Source: Natronococcus sp. AD-5
GTDB lineage: Archaea > Halobacteriota > Halobacteria > Halobacteriales > Natrialbaceae
Direction of reading: 5' to 3'
Length of the DNA stretch: 64,000 nt
Assembly (NCBI RefSeq): GCF_030734285.1
Contig: NZ_CP132294.1
Coordinates: 1,364,001-1,428,000 of the forward strand
Part shown: positions 9,816-19,812 of the stretch, one piece after another
Layout: each line of letters opens with the position of its first letter
How positions within the stretch are numbered: the stretch's first letter is position 1
Notes under the pieces: generated by a model
What the model was told of the DNA's origin: nothing
Database searches by the model: none
Seen by the model: only the letters and a program-made list of their open reading frames with translations
Made by a program: the position numbers and the translations under genes

Positions 9816-10248
9816 TTCCTTATCTTGAGACCGCGAGAGGGAATGGATGTTTGGAGCGGAGACGAGCCGTATAGGGCCCGCTTCGCGACCGATATCTGTA
9901 ACCGAATGACGCCGTCGTGAACTCGACTTTTTACTCGGGGAACCTCGCGCGCAGAGCTGCGCGCCGTCCCGACTCTTTCGCGTGGTCTACCGACGGTGAT
10001 CGGTACTCGGGCACCCGCTCGTCGAAGTTGCCGAACGTCGATACGGCTGGCGAACGGAACCGCGTCGGACGAGGTCTCGTCATCGGGCGTCGACTCGTCC
10101 CGTCCCCCGTACGGAGTACGAGGATCGTTCCGACGGAAGCGTCCGTACGCCCCGTCTATCGGACGGAGAAACTGTAATCGAGGGGACGTGCCGGCGTCTC
10201 GGCCGCCTTCGGAATCGTACCGCGAAAAATCGGATCGAATACCCGCCG
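9816..10248 (-). other. Intergenic stretch between oxidase genes, no gene supported
   Basis: Open frames exist on both strands here, but their translations are Arg/Ser/Pro-rich with no domain, no hydrophobic segment and no conserved start, so they look like shadows of high-GC DNA. Some haloarchaeal oxidase loci carry a small membrane gene in this place; none is visible. Confidence 0.4.
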
Positions 10249-12738
10249 TTACATCAGGTAGAACAGCGGGAAGAGCAAGACCCACACGATGTCGACGAAG
10301 TGCCAGTAGAGCCCGAAGAACTCGACCGGTCGGTGGTCCTCGAGGTAGGCATCGATTGACCAGACGCGGTAGATCATGAACGACGCGATCAGCAGACCGA
10401 GGATCACGTGCAGCGCGTGCAGTCCGGTCGTCACGTAGTAGATCGAGTACTCGATGCTGTACCACCAGTAGTGGTCCTCGGCGAACTTGGTGCTGTACTC
10501 GAAGGCCTTGACTCCCATGAAGGTCAGGCCGAGCAGCAGGGTTACACCGAGCGTCGCGAGCAGTCCTCGCTTGTTCTGGCGTTCGGCCATCACGAGCGCC
10601 AGGATGACGGTGAAACTCGAGGTGAGCAGGACGTACGTGTTGAGCAGGCCGGCCATGGTGATGGCCTCGAACTCCCACTCGGACCACCCCATGTGGATTC
10701 GCATGAAGATGTACGCCCCGATGGCGGCGCCGAAGACGACGACGTCCGAGGCGAGGAACACCCAGACCCCGAACTTCGTGTTACCGATGCCCTCGAACGG
10801 CCAGCGTTCGGCGATGGCCATCTCGGGCGCGTCGAACTGCTCGCGACCGAAGTTGAACAGCGTGTACGCGAGGATCGCCAGACCGAGCGCGGTGATCACC
10901 GGATACACGATGCTCGGTTCGGCTTCGGTTGCGGCCTCGGATCCGCTGAACCCCTCGGGTGGAACGCCGGTTCCCTGCGCGAATTCGATGACGTACGGCG
11001 TCAGCCCCGACAGTCCGAGGAAGAGGGAGAACGTACCGATGCCGATCCCGAGCGGCCAGATGCTCGCGTGATCGGCGTGTTCCTCCTCGTGAGTGGCGGT
11101 TGCGGTAGTCGTTTCTTCGCTCTGTGCGATGCCGCCGTCGGTCGCAGCCGTCGAGTCGTCGACGAACTCGAGGTGACCGCTGGCGTAGCTGGGACGACCG
11201 TCCCAGTTCTCGAGCGGCGGCGGCGAGGGGATCGCCCACTCGGCCGTACGCGAGAACTTCCACGGGTTGTCGGGGGCGCGGGGCCCTGCGACCCAACTGT
11301 GGGCGAAGGTCGCGAACATGATCACGAACGAGGAGCCGAGGACGAACGCCCCGACGGTCGCGATCTGGTGGTAGATCTCCAATCCTTCGCCGAAGTGGAA
11401 GACGCGTCGCGGGGTCTCCCAGGCGAGGAACATCGGGAAGTACAGCAGGTTGAAGCCGACGAAGTAGACCGCGAAGTTGAGCTTGCCCAGCGTCTCGGAG
11501 TACATCTTGCCCGTGATCTTCGGCCACCAGTAGTAGAGGCCGGCGATCAGGGCGGTCACGCCGGAGACCATCACGTAGTGGAAGTGGGCGACGACCCAGT
11601 AGGTGCCGCGGAACTCGTAGTCGAGCACGACGGCACCGAGGAACACGCCGGTGATCCCGCCGAGGATGAACAGCACGAGCGCCCCTAACGAGAAGAGGAA
11701 CGGCGTCGTGAATCGGACCCGCCCCTTGACCATCGTGTAGATCAGCGCGAAGACCATCAGGTCGAACGGCAGCGAGATCCCGATGGTCGTCGCCATCATC
11801 AGCGTCTTGATCTCGAGGTTGATAGTCGTCAGGAACATGTGGTGCATCCAGACCAAAAAGGACTGGACGGCCACGAGGACCATCGCGATGATGACCCACT
11901 TGCGACCGACGAGGCGCCGCCCCGTGAACGTCTGGAACGTCTCGAACATGACTCCCAGCGCGGGGAAGAAGACGATGTACACCTCCGGATGGCCGAAGAA
12001 CCAGAACAGGTGTCCCCACAGCAGGCTCGAGCCCTGATCCGTCGCGAAGTACTGCGTCAGGAAGAGGCGGTCGGCGCTCTGCAACAGCAGCGCGGCCAGC
12101 AGCGCGGCGAACGCGAAGAGCATCATCCAGACCGTCAGCAGCCACGACCAGGTGAAAAGCGGCATGTTCCACAGCCCGAGTCCCTCCGCGCGCGAGTGGT
12201 GAATCGTCACGAGGAAGTTCACCGTCCCGATCGTGATCGACAGCACGAACAGGGTCAGTGCGAGGACCGACGCGTTACTTCCCGTCGTCGCATTCAGGGC
12301 GGGCGTGTACATCGGCACGTTCAGCGGCGCGTACATCGTCCAGCCGCCGGCGTAGGCGCCGCCCTGGAAGAACGAGATCCCGAACAGCACGCCCGAGAAC
12401 AGGTAGAACCAGTAGCTCAGGGCGTTCAGTCGGGGAAATGCGAGGTCCTTCGCCCCGATCTGTAACGGGACGAGGTAGTTCGCGAAGCCGGCCGCGAGCG
12501 GCGAGAGGAACCAGAACACCATCAGCAGGCCGTGCGTGGACACCGCCTGGTTGAACTGGTTCCTCGAGAGTAGTTCGGTCCCGCCGCTCTCCCACAGGTG
12601 GGCGCGGAACGCGAGCGCCATCACGCCGCCGAGGACGAGGAAGAACAGCGCAGTCCCGATGTAGAGGACCCCGACGTCCTTGTGGTTAGTCGTGACGAGC
12701 CAGCGCTTGACCGACCGCATCGAGGGCAGATCACCCAT
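10249..12738 (-). CDS. coxAC: Cytochrome c oxidase, fused subunits I and III
   Basis: Catalytic heme-copper oxidase polypeptide that reduces oxygen to water and pumps protons. Residues 1-560 are subunit I with about 12 membrane segments: STHGLLMVFWFLSPLAAGF (heme ligand His), NYLVPLQIGAKDLAFPRLN, the CuB/His-Tyr motif WFFGHPEVYIVFFPALG, the HH pair in WMHHMFLTT and heme ligands in VVAHFHYVMVSG. After a charged, Thr/Glu-rich linker near 540-575, residues 590-829 are subunit III (GVWVFLASDVVVFG, YYVTTGLHALHVILG, LYWHFVDIVWVLLF). A fusion of this kind is known in several oxidases. It starts on the last base of the coxB stop. Confidence 0.93.
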   Translation of the reverse strand: MGDLPSMRSVKRWLVTTNHKDVGVLYIGTALFFLVLGGVMALAFRAHLWESGGTELLSRNQFNQAVSTHGLLMVFWFLSPLAAGFANYLVPLQIGAKDLAFPRLNALSYWFYLFSGVLFGISFFQGGAYAGGWTMYAPLNVPMYTPALNATTGSNASVLALTLFVLSITIGTVNFLVTIHHSRAEGLGLWNMPLFTWSWLLTVWMMLFAFAALLAALLLQSADRLFLTQYFATDQGSSLLWGHLFWFFGHPEVYIVFFPALGVMFETFQTFTGRRLVGRKWVIIAMVLVAVQSFLVWMHHMFLTTINLEIKTLMMATTIGISLPFDLMVFALIYTMVKGRVRFTTPFLFSLGALVLFILGGITGVFLGAVVLDYEFRGTYWVVAHFHYVMVSGVTALIAGLYYWWPKITGKMYSETLGKLNFAVYFVGFNLLYFPMFLAWETPRRVFHFGEGLEIYHQIATVGAFVLGSSFVIMFATFAHSWVAGPRAPDNPWKFSRTAEWAIPSPPPLENWDGRPSYASGHLEFVDDSTAATDGGIAQSEETTTATATHEEEHADHASIWPLGIGIGTFSLFLGLSGLTPYVIEFAQGTGVPPEGFSGSEAATEAEPSIVYPVITALGLAILAYTLFNFGREQFDAPEMAIAERWPFEGIGNTKFGVWVFLASDVVVFGAAIGAYIFMRIHMGWSEWEFEAITMAGLLNTYVLLTSSFTVILALVMAERQNKRGLLATLGVTLLLGLTFMGVKAFEYSTKFAEDHYWWYSIEYSIYYVTTGLHALHVILGLLIASFMIYRVWSIDAYLEDHRPVEFFGLYWHFVDIVWVLLFPLFYLM

Positions 12739-13559
12739 CAGTCGTCACCTCCGCTCTCGGTCTCGTTACCGGCTTCCTCGGTGTCGTCCGTTTCATTACC
12801 GCCGTTTTCTTCGTCGTCACCGTTTCCGTCGTCTGTTTCATTACTGCTGTTTTCGTCACCGCTCCCACCGTCGTCCGGCGCCTCGTCTTCGAGGAATTGT
12901 TCGTACTCCTCTTGACTCACGACTTCGATCTGACCGGTCATCTGCGTGTGACCGTCGCCACAGAGTTCGAAGCACTTGACCTCGTGGGTGTCGCCGGCCT
13001 CGCCCGTCATGAACCACGTCCGGTCGTGCTCACCGGGGATGGCGTCCGCCTTCACGCGTAAGTCTGGCACGCCGAACGTGTGCCAGACGTCGCCACCGGT
13101 CACGTCGATATGGACTGCCGTGTTCTCGGGAACGGTCATCGTCGCGGTCGACTCGGCTCCGTTCTCGTACTCGTAGAACCAGGCGAAGCCTTCGCCCGTG
13201 ACTTGGACCTCGATGGAGTCTTCGTCCGGGATCTCGTTGCTCGGATCCTCGACGTACAGCAGCATTCCGTACGTCCAGATAATGAGCGAGATGACGATGA
13301 TGGCGCTCAGACCGAACGATAGGAACAGTTTCTTGCCGCCCTCTCCTCCTGTCGGTAACTCCCCGAGGGTAGGCCGCGCCTCGTCCGACGTCTCGTCGCC
13401 GGTATCGCGATACTTGTACGCGTTGTACAGGGTATACGCGATTACGACGACGCCAACGAGCGTCCCGAGTCCGAGAAAGACCAGGAAAATTTGCTCGAAG
13501 ATGTCGACGCGCGTTTGTGCCTGCAGGGGAATCATAGCTGCGCTGAAGATTGTATTCAC
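12738..13559 (-). CDS. coxB: Cytochrome c oxidase subunit II (CuA)
   Basis: Electron-entry subunit of the terminal oxidase. The 273-residue product has two membrane helices (about residues 22-47 and 78-102), then a cupredoxin domain outside the membrane. CuA ligands are visible: His in GGDVWHTFGVPDL and the C-x3-C-x3-H-x2-M motif CFELCGDGHTQM, with the usual Glu between the cysteines. The last 45 residues are a low-complexity Asp/Glu/Asn/Gly tail, unusual but common in haloarchaeal surface domains. An in-frame ATG at 13535 (MIPLQAQ) could be the true start, given the TATA-like ATATAAG near 13572-13580. Confidence 0.93.
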   Translation of the reverse strand: MNTIFSAAMIPLQAQTRVDIFEQIFLVFLGLGTLVGVVVIAYTLYNAYKYRDTGDETSDEARPTLGELPTGGEGGKKLFLSFGLSAIIVISLIIWTYGMLLYVEDPSNEIPDEDSIEVQVTGEGFAWFYEYENGAESTATMTVPENTAVHIDVTGGDVWHTFGVPDLRVKADAIPGEHDRTWFMTGEAGDTHEVKCFELCGDGHTQMTGQIEVVSQEEYEQFLEDEAPDDGGSGDENSSNETDDGNGDDEENGGNETDDTEEAGNETESGGDD

Positions 13560-14132
13560 CTCGTTTGAAGTCCGCTTATATGTCGGTCGATGGTTGCCGT
13601 GGGCACTTATCTATTTGGAAACGCCTTGATTGGACCCGCACAGCGACGCGCTGTCGAGCGGGACGTCTCATCGTCGGCCGGATCGTTCGAGTACCCACGT
13701 CTCGATTCATCACCAGCCAGTTGGAGTCAGGGGCCTTTTGTCTATCGTTCGCGTCGCCGTCCCGCGCCGAACAAGCCGGTATTACCGGCCCGTTCTTCGT
13801 CGCGTCGAACCTGTTCGGGTCGAAGGCGACGGTTCGGTCGGCGAAACACCGTGGGGAGGGCCCTCGACGAGCGGAGAACGGCTCGCGCGCTCGCGGTGAA
13901 GTACAACGGGCCGGCAGATCGGGTCTCCAAAAGGTTGGTACCCGGAACGATCTCGAGCCGATCGATCCACGGGGCAGAGCAACGGGGTTGCGCCTCTCGC
14001 GGTATTGCGTCCCCGATCTGGCATCCGTCCGCCGATTTCCGCTCGCGATCGCCCCGAGGACCGCGGTCGGACCGGGCGACGGTCCACGAACAAAAGACAG
14101 GATCCTTCACGGCCGTTGTCGTACGCACGCGC
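13560..14132 (+). other. Intergenic stretch between divergent coxB and the Lrp-type regulator
   Basis: Holds the coxB promoter at its left end (minus strand CATATAAG, about 13572-13580). The frame of the downstream regulator stays open through this stretch, but the translation has no homology-like features and the regulator's own family start is at 14133. Nothing else recognisable was seen. Confidence 0.5.
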
Positions 14133-14876
14133 ATGAGTATCCGCCTTGACGAAGTGTACAAACGTATCATCCACGCGTTGATGGGCGACGCCCGAAATAC
14201 CTCGGCGCCGATGATCGCCGAGGAAGTGGGCGTCTCCCCCGCGACGATTCGAAACCGGATCAACCAGCTCGAGGACGCCGGGATCATCAGGGGCTATCAC
14301 GCGAACGTCGACTTCGGTGCGGCCGACGACAGGCTCACGACGCTGTACGTGGGGACGGCGCCGGTCGGAGAACGTGCACGGCTCGCCCAGCAGGCGCGAA
14401 CGATCGCCGGCGTCGTCAACGTTCGAGAGTTCATGGCCGGGCGGGAAAACCTCCACGTCCTCGCCGTCGGAAGCGACGTCGAAGGGGTGAACGACGTGGC
14501 GCGGGAGCTGACGTCGCTCGGAATCGACATCGACGACGAAAAACTCGTCCGGACCGAGCAGTTCCAGCCCTACCATCCCTTCGGCCCCGCCGAAACCCAC
14601 CAGCAGTTCTCTGACTACGTCAGTCTCGCCGGGGGTAACGAGGTCGTCCAGCTTACCGTCGAGGATAGCGCGCCGATCGCCGACATGACCCTCGAGCGAG
14701 CCGGAACGAAGGGATTGCTCGAAGACGGGTTGCTCGTCGTCTCGATCGAGCGCGAGGATTCCGTACTCACCCCGACGGGCGACAGCGAAATACGGGCCGG
14801 CGACCTGCTCACGGTTCTCTCTCGGGACGGGATTACGGACCGCACGCTCGAGGTATTCGAAGCGGAGGGTGGCTAG
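14133..14876 (+). CDS. Lrp/AsnC-type transcriptional regulator fused to a TrkA C-terminal (RCK_C) domain
   Basis: Predicted DNA-binding regulator with a ligand-binding domain borrowed from potassium-transport proteins. Residues 1-55 are a winged helix of Lrp type (IAEEVGVSPATIRNRINQLED, then AGIIRGYHANVDF); 60-135 an Lrp-like RAM-type region; 165-247 an RCK_C domain (VVQLTVEDSAPIADMTLERA, REDSVLTPTGDSEIRAGDLL). The start was set at the ATG giving MSIRLDEVYKRI; a longer open frame upstream is non-coding. It precedes the permease-USP gene by about 145 bases on the same strand and heads the potassium/amino-acid transport block. The RCK_C ligand is unknown. Confidence 0.85.
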   Translation: MSIRLDEVYKRIIHALMGDARNTSAPMIAEEVGVSPATIRNRINQLEDAGIIRGYHANVDFGAADDRLTTLYVGTAPVGERARLAQQARTIAGVVNVREFMAGRENLHVLAVGSDVEGVNDVARELTSLGIDIDDEKLVRTEQFQPYHPFGPAETHQQFSDYVSLAGGNEVVQLTVEDSAPIADMTLERAGTKGLLEDGLLVVSIEREDSVLTPTGDSEIRAGDLLTVLSRDGITDRTLEVFEAEGG

Positions 14877-15020
14877 GTAATCGGGACTGGAAAGACAATA
14901 CACTTATTCTCCGCGACTGGATCAACACGAGGTATATGAACCCAGTTTCGGAACCAGAAATAGTTCCGATAAAATCACCTCGCTCGAGACGAACGGACGG
15001 CCGTCGGGGTGGGATCGAGA

Positions 15021-17333
15021 ATGTCTGACCAGGAACTCGCCAGGGATCTCGGATTCCTCGAGGCCTACACGCTCGGGTTGGGGACGATGATCGGCGCCGG
15101 GATCTTCGTTCTCCCCGGTATCGTCGCCGAGAGCGCCGGTCCGGCGAGTATGATCTCGTTCGCGATCGGCGGCGTGGTCGCCTTGCTCGCAGCCCTCTCG
15201 CTGTCGGAACTGGCGACGGGGATGCCGAAAGCCGGCGGCAGCTACTACTACGTCAATCACGCGCTGGGGAGTTTCTTCGGAACGATCGTCGGCTGGGGGA
15301 TGTGGGCCGGGCTGATGTTCGCGACGGCGTTCTACATGCTCGGCTTCGGACAGTATCTGCTCAATCAGCCGTCCGAGGCGTTGCCCGTCATCCTCGCCGG
15401 ATTGGCGATGGCCTCGCTCCTCGTGGCGATCAACTACCGCGGCGTCAAGGAGACGGGGTCGTTACAGAACGTCATCGTCATCGCGCTCGTCGGTCTCATT
15501 CTCGTCTTCATCGTCGTCGGCCTGATGAACATCGATACCGAACTGCTCTCCCCGTTCGTCCGTGAGGGGGAGGGATGGCCGGTCGTCGCCGCGACCGCCG
15601 GAACGGTGTTCGTGACGTTCATCGGCTTCGAAGTCATCGCAACCAGCGCCGAAGAGATCAACGATCCCGGCCGAAACCTCCCGCTGTCGATGATCGCGGC
15701 GGTCGTCACGCCCACGATTCTCTACGTGCTCGTGATGCTCGTCAGCACGGGGACGCTCCCGGTCCCGGAACTGGCCGCCTCCGACGTGCCGGTCGCCGAC
15801 GTCGCCGCCGCCGCCGCCGGGACGTTCGGCGCGATCACCGTCGGCGGCTTCACCGTGGAGTTCGCCGTCGTCGGTTCGGTCATCATGATCGTCGGGGCGA
15901 TCCTGGCGACTATCTCCTCGGCGAACGCGTCGATCCTCTCCGCCGCGCGCGTCAACTTCGCGATGGGCCGCGATCGGATCCTCACCAACTGGCTCAACCA
16001 GATCCACGACCGGTACCGGACGCCGTACCGGGCCATTCTCGCGACCGGTGCCGTCATCCTCGCGCTCATCGCCAGCCCGCTCCCGATCGACACGCTCGCC
16101 GACGTCGCGAGCTTCATGTTCCTCATCACGTACGGGCTCGTTCACGCGGCCGTCATCGTACTGCGACGCGCCGACCCCGACAAGTACGAGCCCGACTTCC
16201 GGATTCCGTCCGTCCTCTACCCCATCGTTCCGATCCTCGGCGGGCTGGCGTGTCTCGGCGTCATGTTCCAGATGGAGTGGGAGGTCCAGGCGATCGGCGC
16301 CGGTATCGTCATCGTCGGGATCGCCTGGTATCAGTTCTACGCGAAGGAGAAGGCCATCTCGACCACCCTCATCGGCGAAGCCGTCGCCCCGGATACGGGC
16401 GAGACCGGCGGCGACGACGTCTATCGGGTCGTCGTCCCGGTCTCGAACCCCGAGACCGAACGGCCGCTCATCAGGTACGCTGCGGCCAGTGCGTCCGGTC
16501 GAGCGGGAGCGGCCGAACTCGTCGCGGTCAACGTGATCGAAGTGCCGCCGCAGACCTCTCTCGCCCAGATCGAGTTCGAGGAGGAACGCGTCGAGAATCA
16601 GCGGGCGCTCCTCGAGAACGCCCGCGACATCGCCGAGGACGTAGACGTCGCGGTCAAAACGCGCGCGATCGTCGGTCGGAACGCAGGCGAGACGATCCTG
16701 TCGGTTCTCGGCGAGGAGGACGCGAATCACGTGCTGCTCGGGTGGGCCGGCGAACGCCGCCGGCGCGACGTCCTCTTCGGGTCGACCATCGATCCGCTGC
16801 TCGAGCGGGCACCGTGTGACGTGACGCTCGTCAAAGAGCCGGCGACGTCGCTCGAGGATATCGTGACGCTCGCGGGCGAAGGTCCGCACGCGGCCGCGTC
16901 GGCACGGCGTGCCGGCGAACTCCGTCGGGCGTTCCCCGACAGTACGCTGACCCTGCTCAACGTCCAGCCGGAACCGGACGCCGAGGACGACGTCGAGGTC
17001 GACCCGGCCGAGGACGGCCGCGACACGATCGCGGACGTCGCGACCGCCGCCGGTCTCGAGGACGGCGAGTACGAACCGCGCGTGATCGTCGGTGACGACG
17101 TCCGGGAGACGCTCGTCGATACCGTCACGGAGTACGACACGGTCTGCGTCGGTGCGACGGGGACGAGCGCCGTCGCGCAGGCGCTTTACGGTTCGATTCC
17201 GCAGACGATCGTCGAGCAGAGCGACGGCACGGTCATCATGGCTCGCGGGGAGAACAGGGCGCCGCGGACGGTCCGCCAGGCGCTCATCCAGCGATTGGGC
17301 GGCCGACCCGCGGAAATCGAACCGATCGAATAG
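15021..17333 (+). CDS. APC-family amino acid permease with two C-terminal USP domains
   Basis: Predicted amino-acid transporter of the amino acid-polyamine-organocation superfamily. Residues 1-435 hold about 12 membrane segments with the family helix 1 motif GTMIGAGIFVLPG and the signature NINDPGRNLP-like EEINDPGRNLPLSM. Residues 455-615 and 625-765 are two universal-stress-protein domains facing the cytoplasm; the first has YRVVVPVSNPETERPL and the second FDTVCVGATGTSAVA-like VCVGATGTSAV. A GTG at 15009 would add four residues; I prefer the ATG at 15021. The USP domains suggest control by nucleotide binding (inference). Confidence 0.88.
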   Translation: MSDQELARDLGFLEAYTLGLGTMIGAGIFVLPGIVAESAGPASMISFAIGGVVALLAALSLSELATGMPKAGGSYYYVNHALGSFFGTIVGWGMWAGLMFATAFYMLGFGQYLLNQPSEALPVILAGLAMASLLVAINYRGVKETGSLQNVIVIALVGLILVFIVVGLMNIDTELLSPFVREGEGWPVVAATAGTVFVTFIGFEVIATSAEEINDPGRNLPLSMIAAVVTPTILYVLVMLVSTGTLPVPELAASDVPVADVAAAAAGTFGAITVGGFTVEFAVVGSVIMIVGAILATISSANASILSAARVNFAMGRDRILTNWLNQIHDRYRTPYRAILATGAVILALIASPLPIDTLADVASFMFLITYGLVHAAVIVLRRADPDKYEPDFRIPSVLYPIVPILGGLACLGVMFQMEWEVQAIGAGIVIVGIAWYQFYAKEKAISTTLIGEAVAPDTGETGGDDVYRVVVPVSNPETERPLIRYAAASASGRAGAAELVAVNVIEVPPQTSLAQIEFEEERVENQRALLENARDIAEDVDVAVKTRAIVGRNAGETILSVLGEEDANHVLLGWAGERRRRDVLFGSTIDPLLERAPCDVTLVKEPATSLEDIVTLAGEGPHAAASARRAGELRRAFPDSTLTLLNVQPEPDAEDDVEVDPAEDGRDTIADVATAAGLEDGEYEPRVIVGDDVRETLVDTVTEYDTVCVGATGTSAVAQALYGSIPQTIVEQSDGTVIMARGENRAPRTVRQALIQRLGGRPAEIEPIE

Positions 17334-17538
17334 GCCGCGGACCGTCCGATTCCCGACTCGCTATTCTCACACGCGCCGTCGCAGTCGAAACGAACGTTCC
17401 GTATCCGAGTGCGGAATCGGCATCCGTATCCTTCGAGCGTACCGTTCGGGATGATCCGGCCTCGTCCGAACGTGTCGACTCCGGGCTCGAATTCGAGCGA
17501 GCAGGAGCGGGACGATGAACGTCCGACTCTCGGTCGTC

Positions 17539-19812
17539 CTAGTCGGCTTTTTGCGTGCCGATCAGCCGCTCTCGGAGCGACCGACTGGTCGGCCGTTCAG
17601 CCAGGAGAACGGAACACTCGACGTCGTTGATGACGTCGTAGGCGAGCGAGCCGCGGACGAGCCGCGAGAGGAGTCCGCGCTCGGTAGCGCCGATAATCAC
17701 GAACGAGTGTTCGCGCGCGGCCGCGGCGATCGCTTCCTCGACGTCACCGGACGTGTCGATCCGGATCGACACGTCGTCGAGACCGTGATCCGCGGCCCAC
17801 TCGGTGAGGAACGTTTCTCCCTCGGCTTCGTTCGCCGGATCGTCGACGACGTGCAGGAGCGTGACGTCGGAGCCGAGCTGATCGCGGAGGTGCGTGGCGA
17901 TCTCGGCGCTCAGGTCGGAGTCGGGGCCGCCGGCGGTCGGAACCAGCACGCGGTCGGTCTCGAGACCCCGATCCTTGAGGACGAGAAAGTCGCAGGGGAG
18001 GTCGTGGGTCAGTTCGTCGATCGGTCGCTCCGCGCGGCCGGCCGACCACGGTCTGTCGGTTCCCCAGCCCATGACGACCTTGTCGGCTCGCTCGCGGCGA
18101 GCCACGTCGAACACTTCCTCCAGCGAGCGGTGGGAGACGACCGTCTTGACGTCGACGGGGACGTCCATCGTCTCCGTACTCTCGCGGACGTTTTCCATCA
18201 GCTCGCGGGACTCCGCGTCGATCCGGCGGATGTGTTCGGAGCCCTCCGAGAGCGGCGTCTGGTCCGGCACTTCGACGATGTGAACGGCCTGAACGCGACC
18301 GCCGTTGGCCTTCGCGAACACGCTCGCCAGCGAGAGGAGGTCCGATTCGGTCCGCGGGTTCGACACCGGAACCAGCACCGTGTAATCGTCGTCGCCGGAC
18401 GGACGCGCGGCGGAGGCGGCCGACACTGCGGAGTCGGGCATTTCACTCGACCGGTTCTCGATATACTGTCCTAGTATTCCCTGCTTGGTCGCTTTTCCTC
18501 GAGCGTACAGAAGATACCACACCATTGCAAAAATAACGAACCCGATGCTCAGGGCGATGATAGCGCTCGACATAAACCAGATCAGCGTGATCGAAAGTAC
18601 GGATCCTAGAATCGGCGTGATCGGGTACCCTGGGACGGTAAATGCAGGGTCATAGTCCGGCGGATCGGCCACGCGCATGACGATCAGACCCGCGTTGATG
18701 AGCGCAAAGATGATCAGGTGCAACACGCTCCCTGCCGTGGCGAGCGGTTCAACATCACCGATGGCGATAAAGAGGAGGATTAGCCCGCCAGTCAGCGCGA
18801 TTGCGCGGTAGGGCGTCGAGAACCGATCGTGGATCACGTTGAGCTGCGCCGAGACGATCTTGTCACGTCCCATCGCGAAATTGATCCGAGAGGACGCGAG
18901 AATGGATGCGTTCGCCGACGACGCCGTCGCGAGCAGGGCACCGAACAGTACGACTGCAGCACCAAGAGACGAGAGCTCAAACGGTTCCATCATCACTCGA
19001 GCGGCGTCTACGGCCGCAGTTTCGTTGCCGGCGACGAGCTCGACGTTGACAGCCGCCAGCATGACGACCATGAGTAGCCCGTACAAGACGGTCACGATTA
19101 GCACGCTCCCGACGATGGCCAGCGGGAGGTTCCGGCCCGGGTTCTTGATCTCTTCACCCACCGACGCGATCTGACCGAACCCTAGATAGGAGACGAATAC
19201 GATTGCGGTGACCGGGAGCAGTTCGTCGTACCACTCCGGCTCTATCGGCGTCAACGACGACAGATCGGCGTTCCAGATTCCGACGGCGGTAAATCCGCCG
19301 AGGATGGCCAGTAATACCAGAACGATGGCGTTCTGGAGCCGGCCGGTTTCTTTGGCTCCGAGATAGTTCACACTGATAAAAAACGAAGCTCCGAGCAACC
19401 CCCATAGCTGTTGTGAGTCGAACGCGACGAGACCGACGTCCACGGTGGGAAGCGGGAGAAAGACGCTTACGTACGCCCCGAAGCCGATCATGTAGAACGC
19501 GGAAGCAAAGGCGAGCCCGAGCCAGTTCCCCCAGCCGGCGATCGACCCGAACAGCGGTCCGAGGGAGTGGTTGATGTAGTAGTACATTCCGCCGGATTTC
19601 GGCATCGCGGTGCCGAGCTCGGCGACGGAAAAGGCCGTCAGCATCGCGACCAGACCGCCGATGACGAATGCAAGTCCGACCAGCGATCCAGCCCTCAAAA
19701 CTGCCGGTCCTGGTAACACGAAGATCCCGGCGCCGATCATCGTCCCGATTCCGATAGTTAGAGCCGCCAACGGGCCGAGGTCTTTCGCGAGTTCTTCGTC
19801 GCCGTCAGTCAT
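17539..19812 (-). CDS. APC-family amino acid permease with C-terminal USP domains (second copy)
   Basis: Paralogue of the permease at 15021, convergent with it. The 757-residue product has the helix 1 motif GTMIGAGIFVLPGPAVL, about 12 membrane segments to residue 430, and then two USP domains (YTVLVPVSNPRTESDLLSLA; second ending SFVIIGATERGLLSRLV). The permease half (about 18450-19812) uses visibly more A/T in third positions than the USP half, so the two parts may have different histories. A TTAAATATT box on the minus strand near 19911-19919 may be its promoter, leaving a leader of roughly 75 bases. Confidence 0.88.
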   Translation of the reverse strand: MTDGDEELAKDLGPLAALTIGIGTMIGAGIFVLPGPAVLRAGSLVGLAFVIGGLVAMLTAFSVAELGTAMPKSGGMYYYINHSLGPLFGSIAGWGNWLGLAFASAFYMIGFGAYVSVFLPLPTVDVGLVAFDSQQLWGLLGASFFISVNYLGAKETGRLQNAIVLVLLAILGGFTAVGIWNADLSSLTPIEPEWYDELLPVTAIVFVSYLGFGQIASVGEEIKNPGRNLPLAIVGSVLIVTVLYGLLMVVMLAAVNVELVAGNETAAVDAARVMMEPFELSSLGAAVVLFGALLATASSANASILASSRINFAMGRDKIVSAQLNVIHDRFSTPYRAIALTGGLILLFIAIGDVEPLATAGSVLHLIIFALINAGLIVMRVADPPDYDPAFTVPGYPITPILGSVLSITLIWFMSSAIIALSIGFVIFAMVWYLLYARGKATKQGILGQYIENRSSEMPDSAVSAASAARPSGDDDYTVLVPVSNPRTESDLLSLASVFAKANGGRVQAVHIVEVPDQTPLSEGSEHIRRIDAESRELMENVRESTETMDVPVDVKTVVSHRSLEEVFDVARRERADKVVMGWGTDRPWSAGRAERPIDELTHDLPCDFLVLKDRGLETDRVLVPTAGGPDSDLSAEIATHLRDQLGSDVTLLHVVDDPANEAEGETFLTEWAADHGLDDVSIRIDTSGDVEEAIAAAAREHSFVIIGATERGLLSRLVRGSLAYDVINDVECSVLLAERPTSRSLRERLIGTQKAD

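Noticed and set aside
9917-10379. Two + strand open frames between the oxidase genes
   Set aside because: No promoter, no hydrophobic segment, Arg/Ser/Pro-rich translations and overlap with coxAC.
10408-11688. 426-codon open frame on the + strand over the oxidase gene
   Set aside because: Antisense to coxAC, whose membrane segments and heme/copper motifs are unmistakable; the + strand translation is highly charged and lacks any domain.
13590-14132. N-terminal extension of the Lrp-type regulator
   Set aside because: The frame is open, but the translated part is basic, unstructured and unlike the family; the ATG at 14133 gives the family start.
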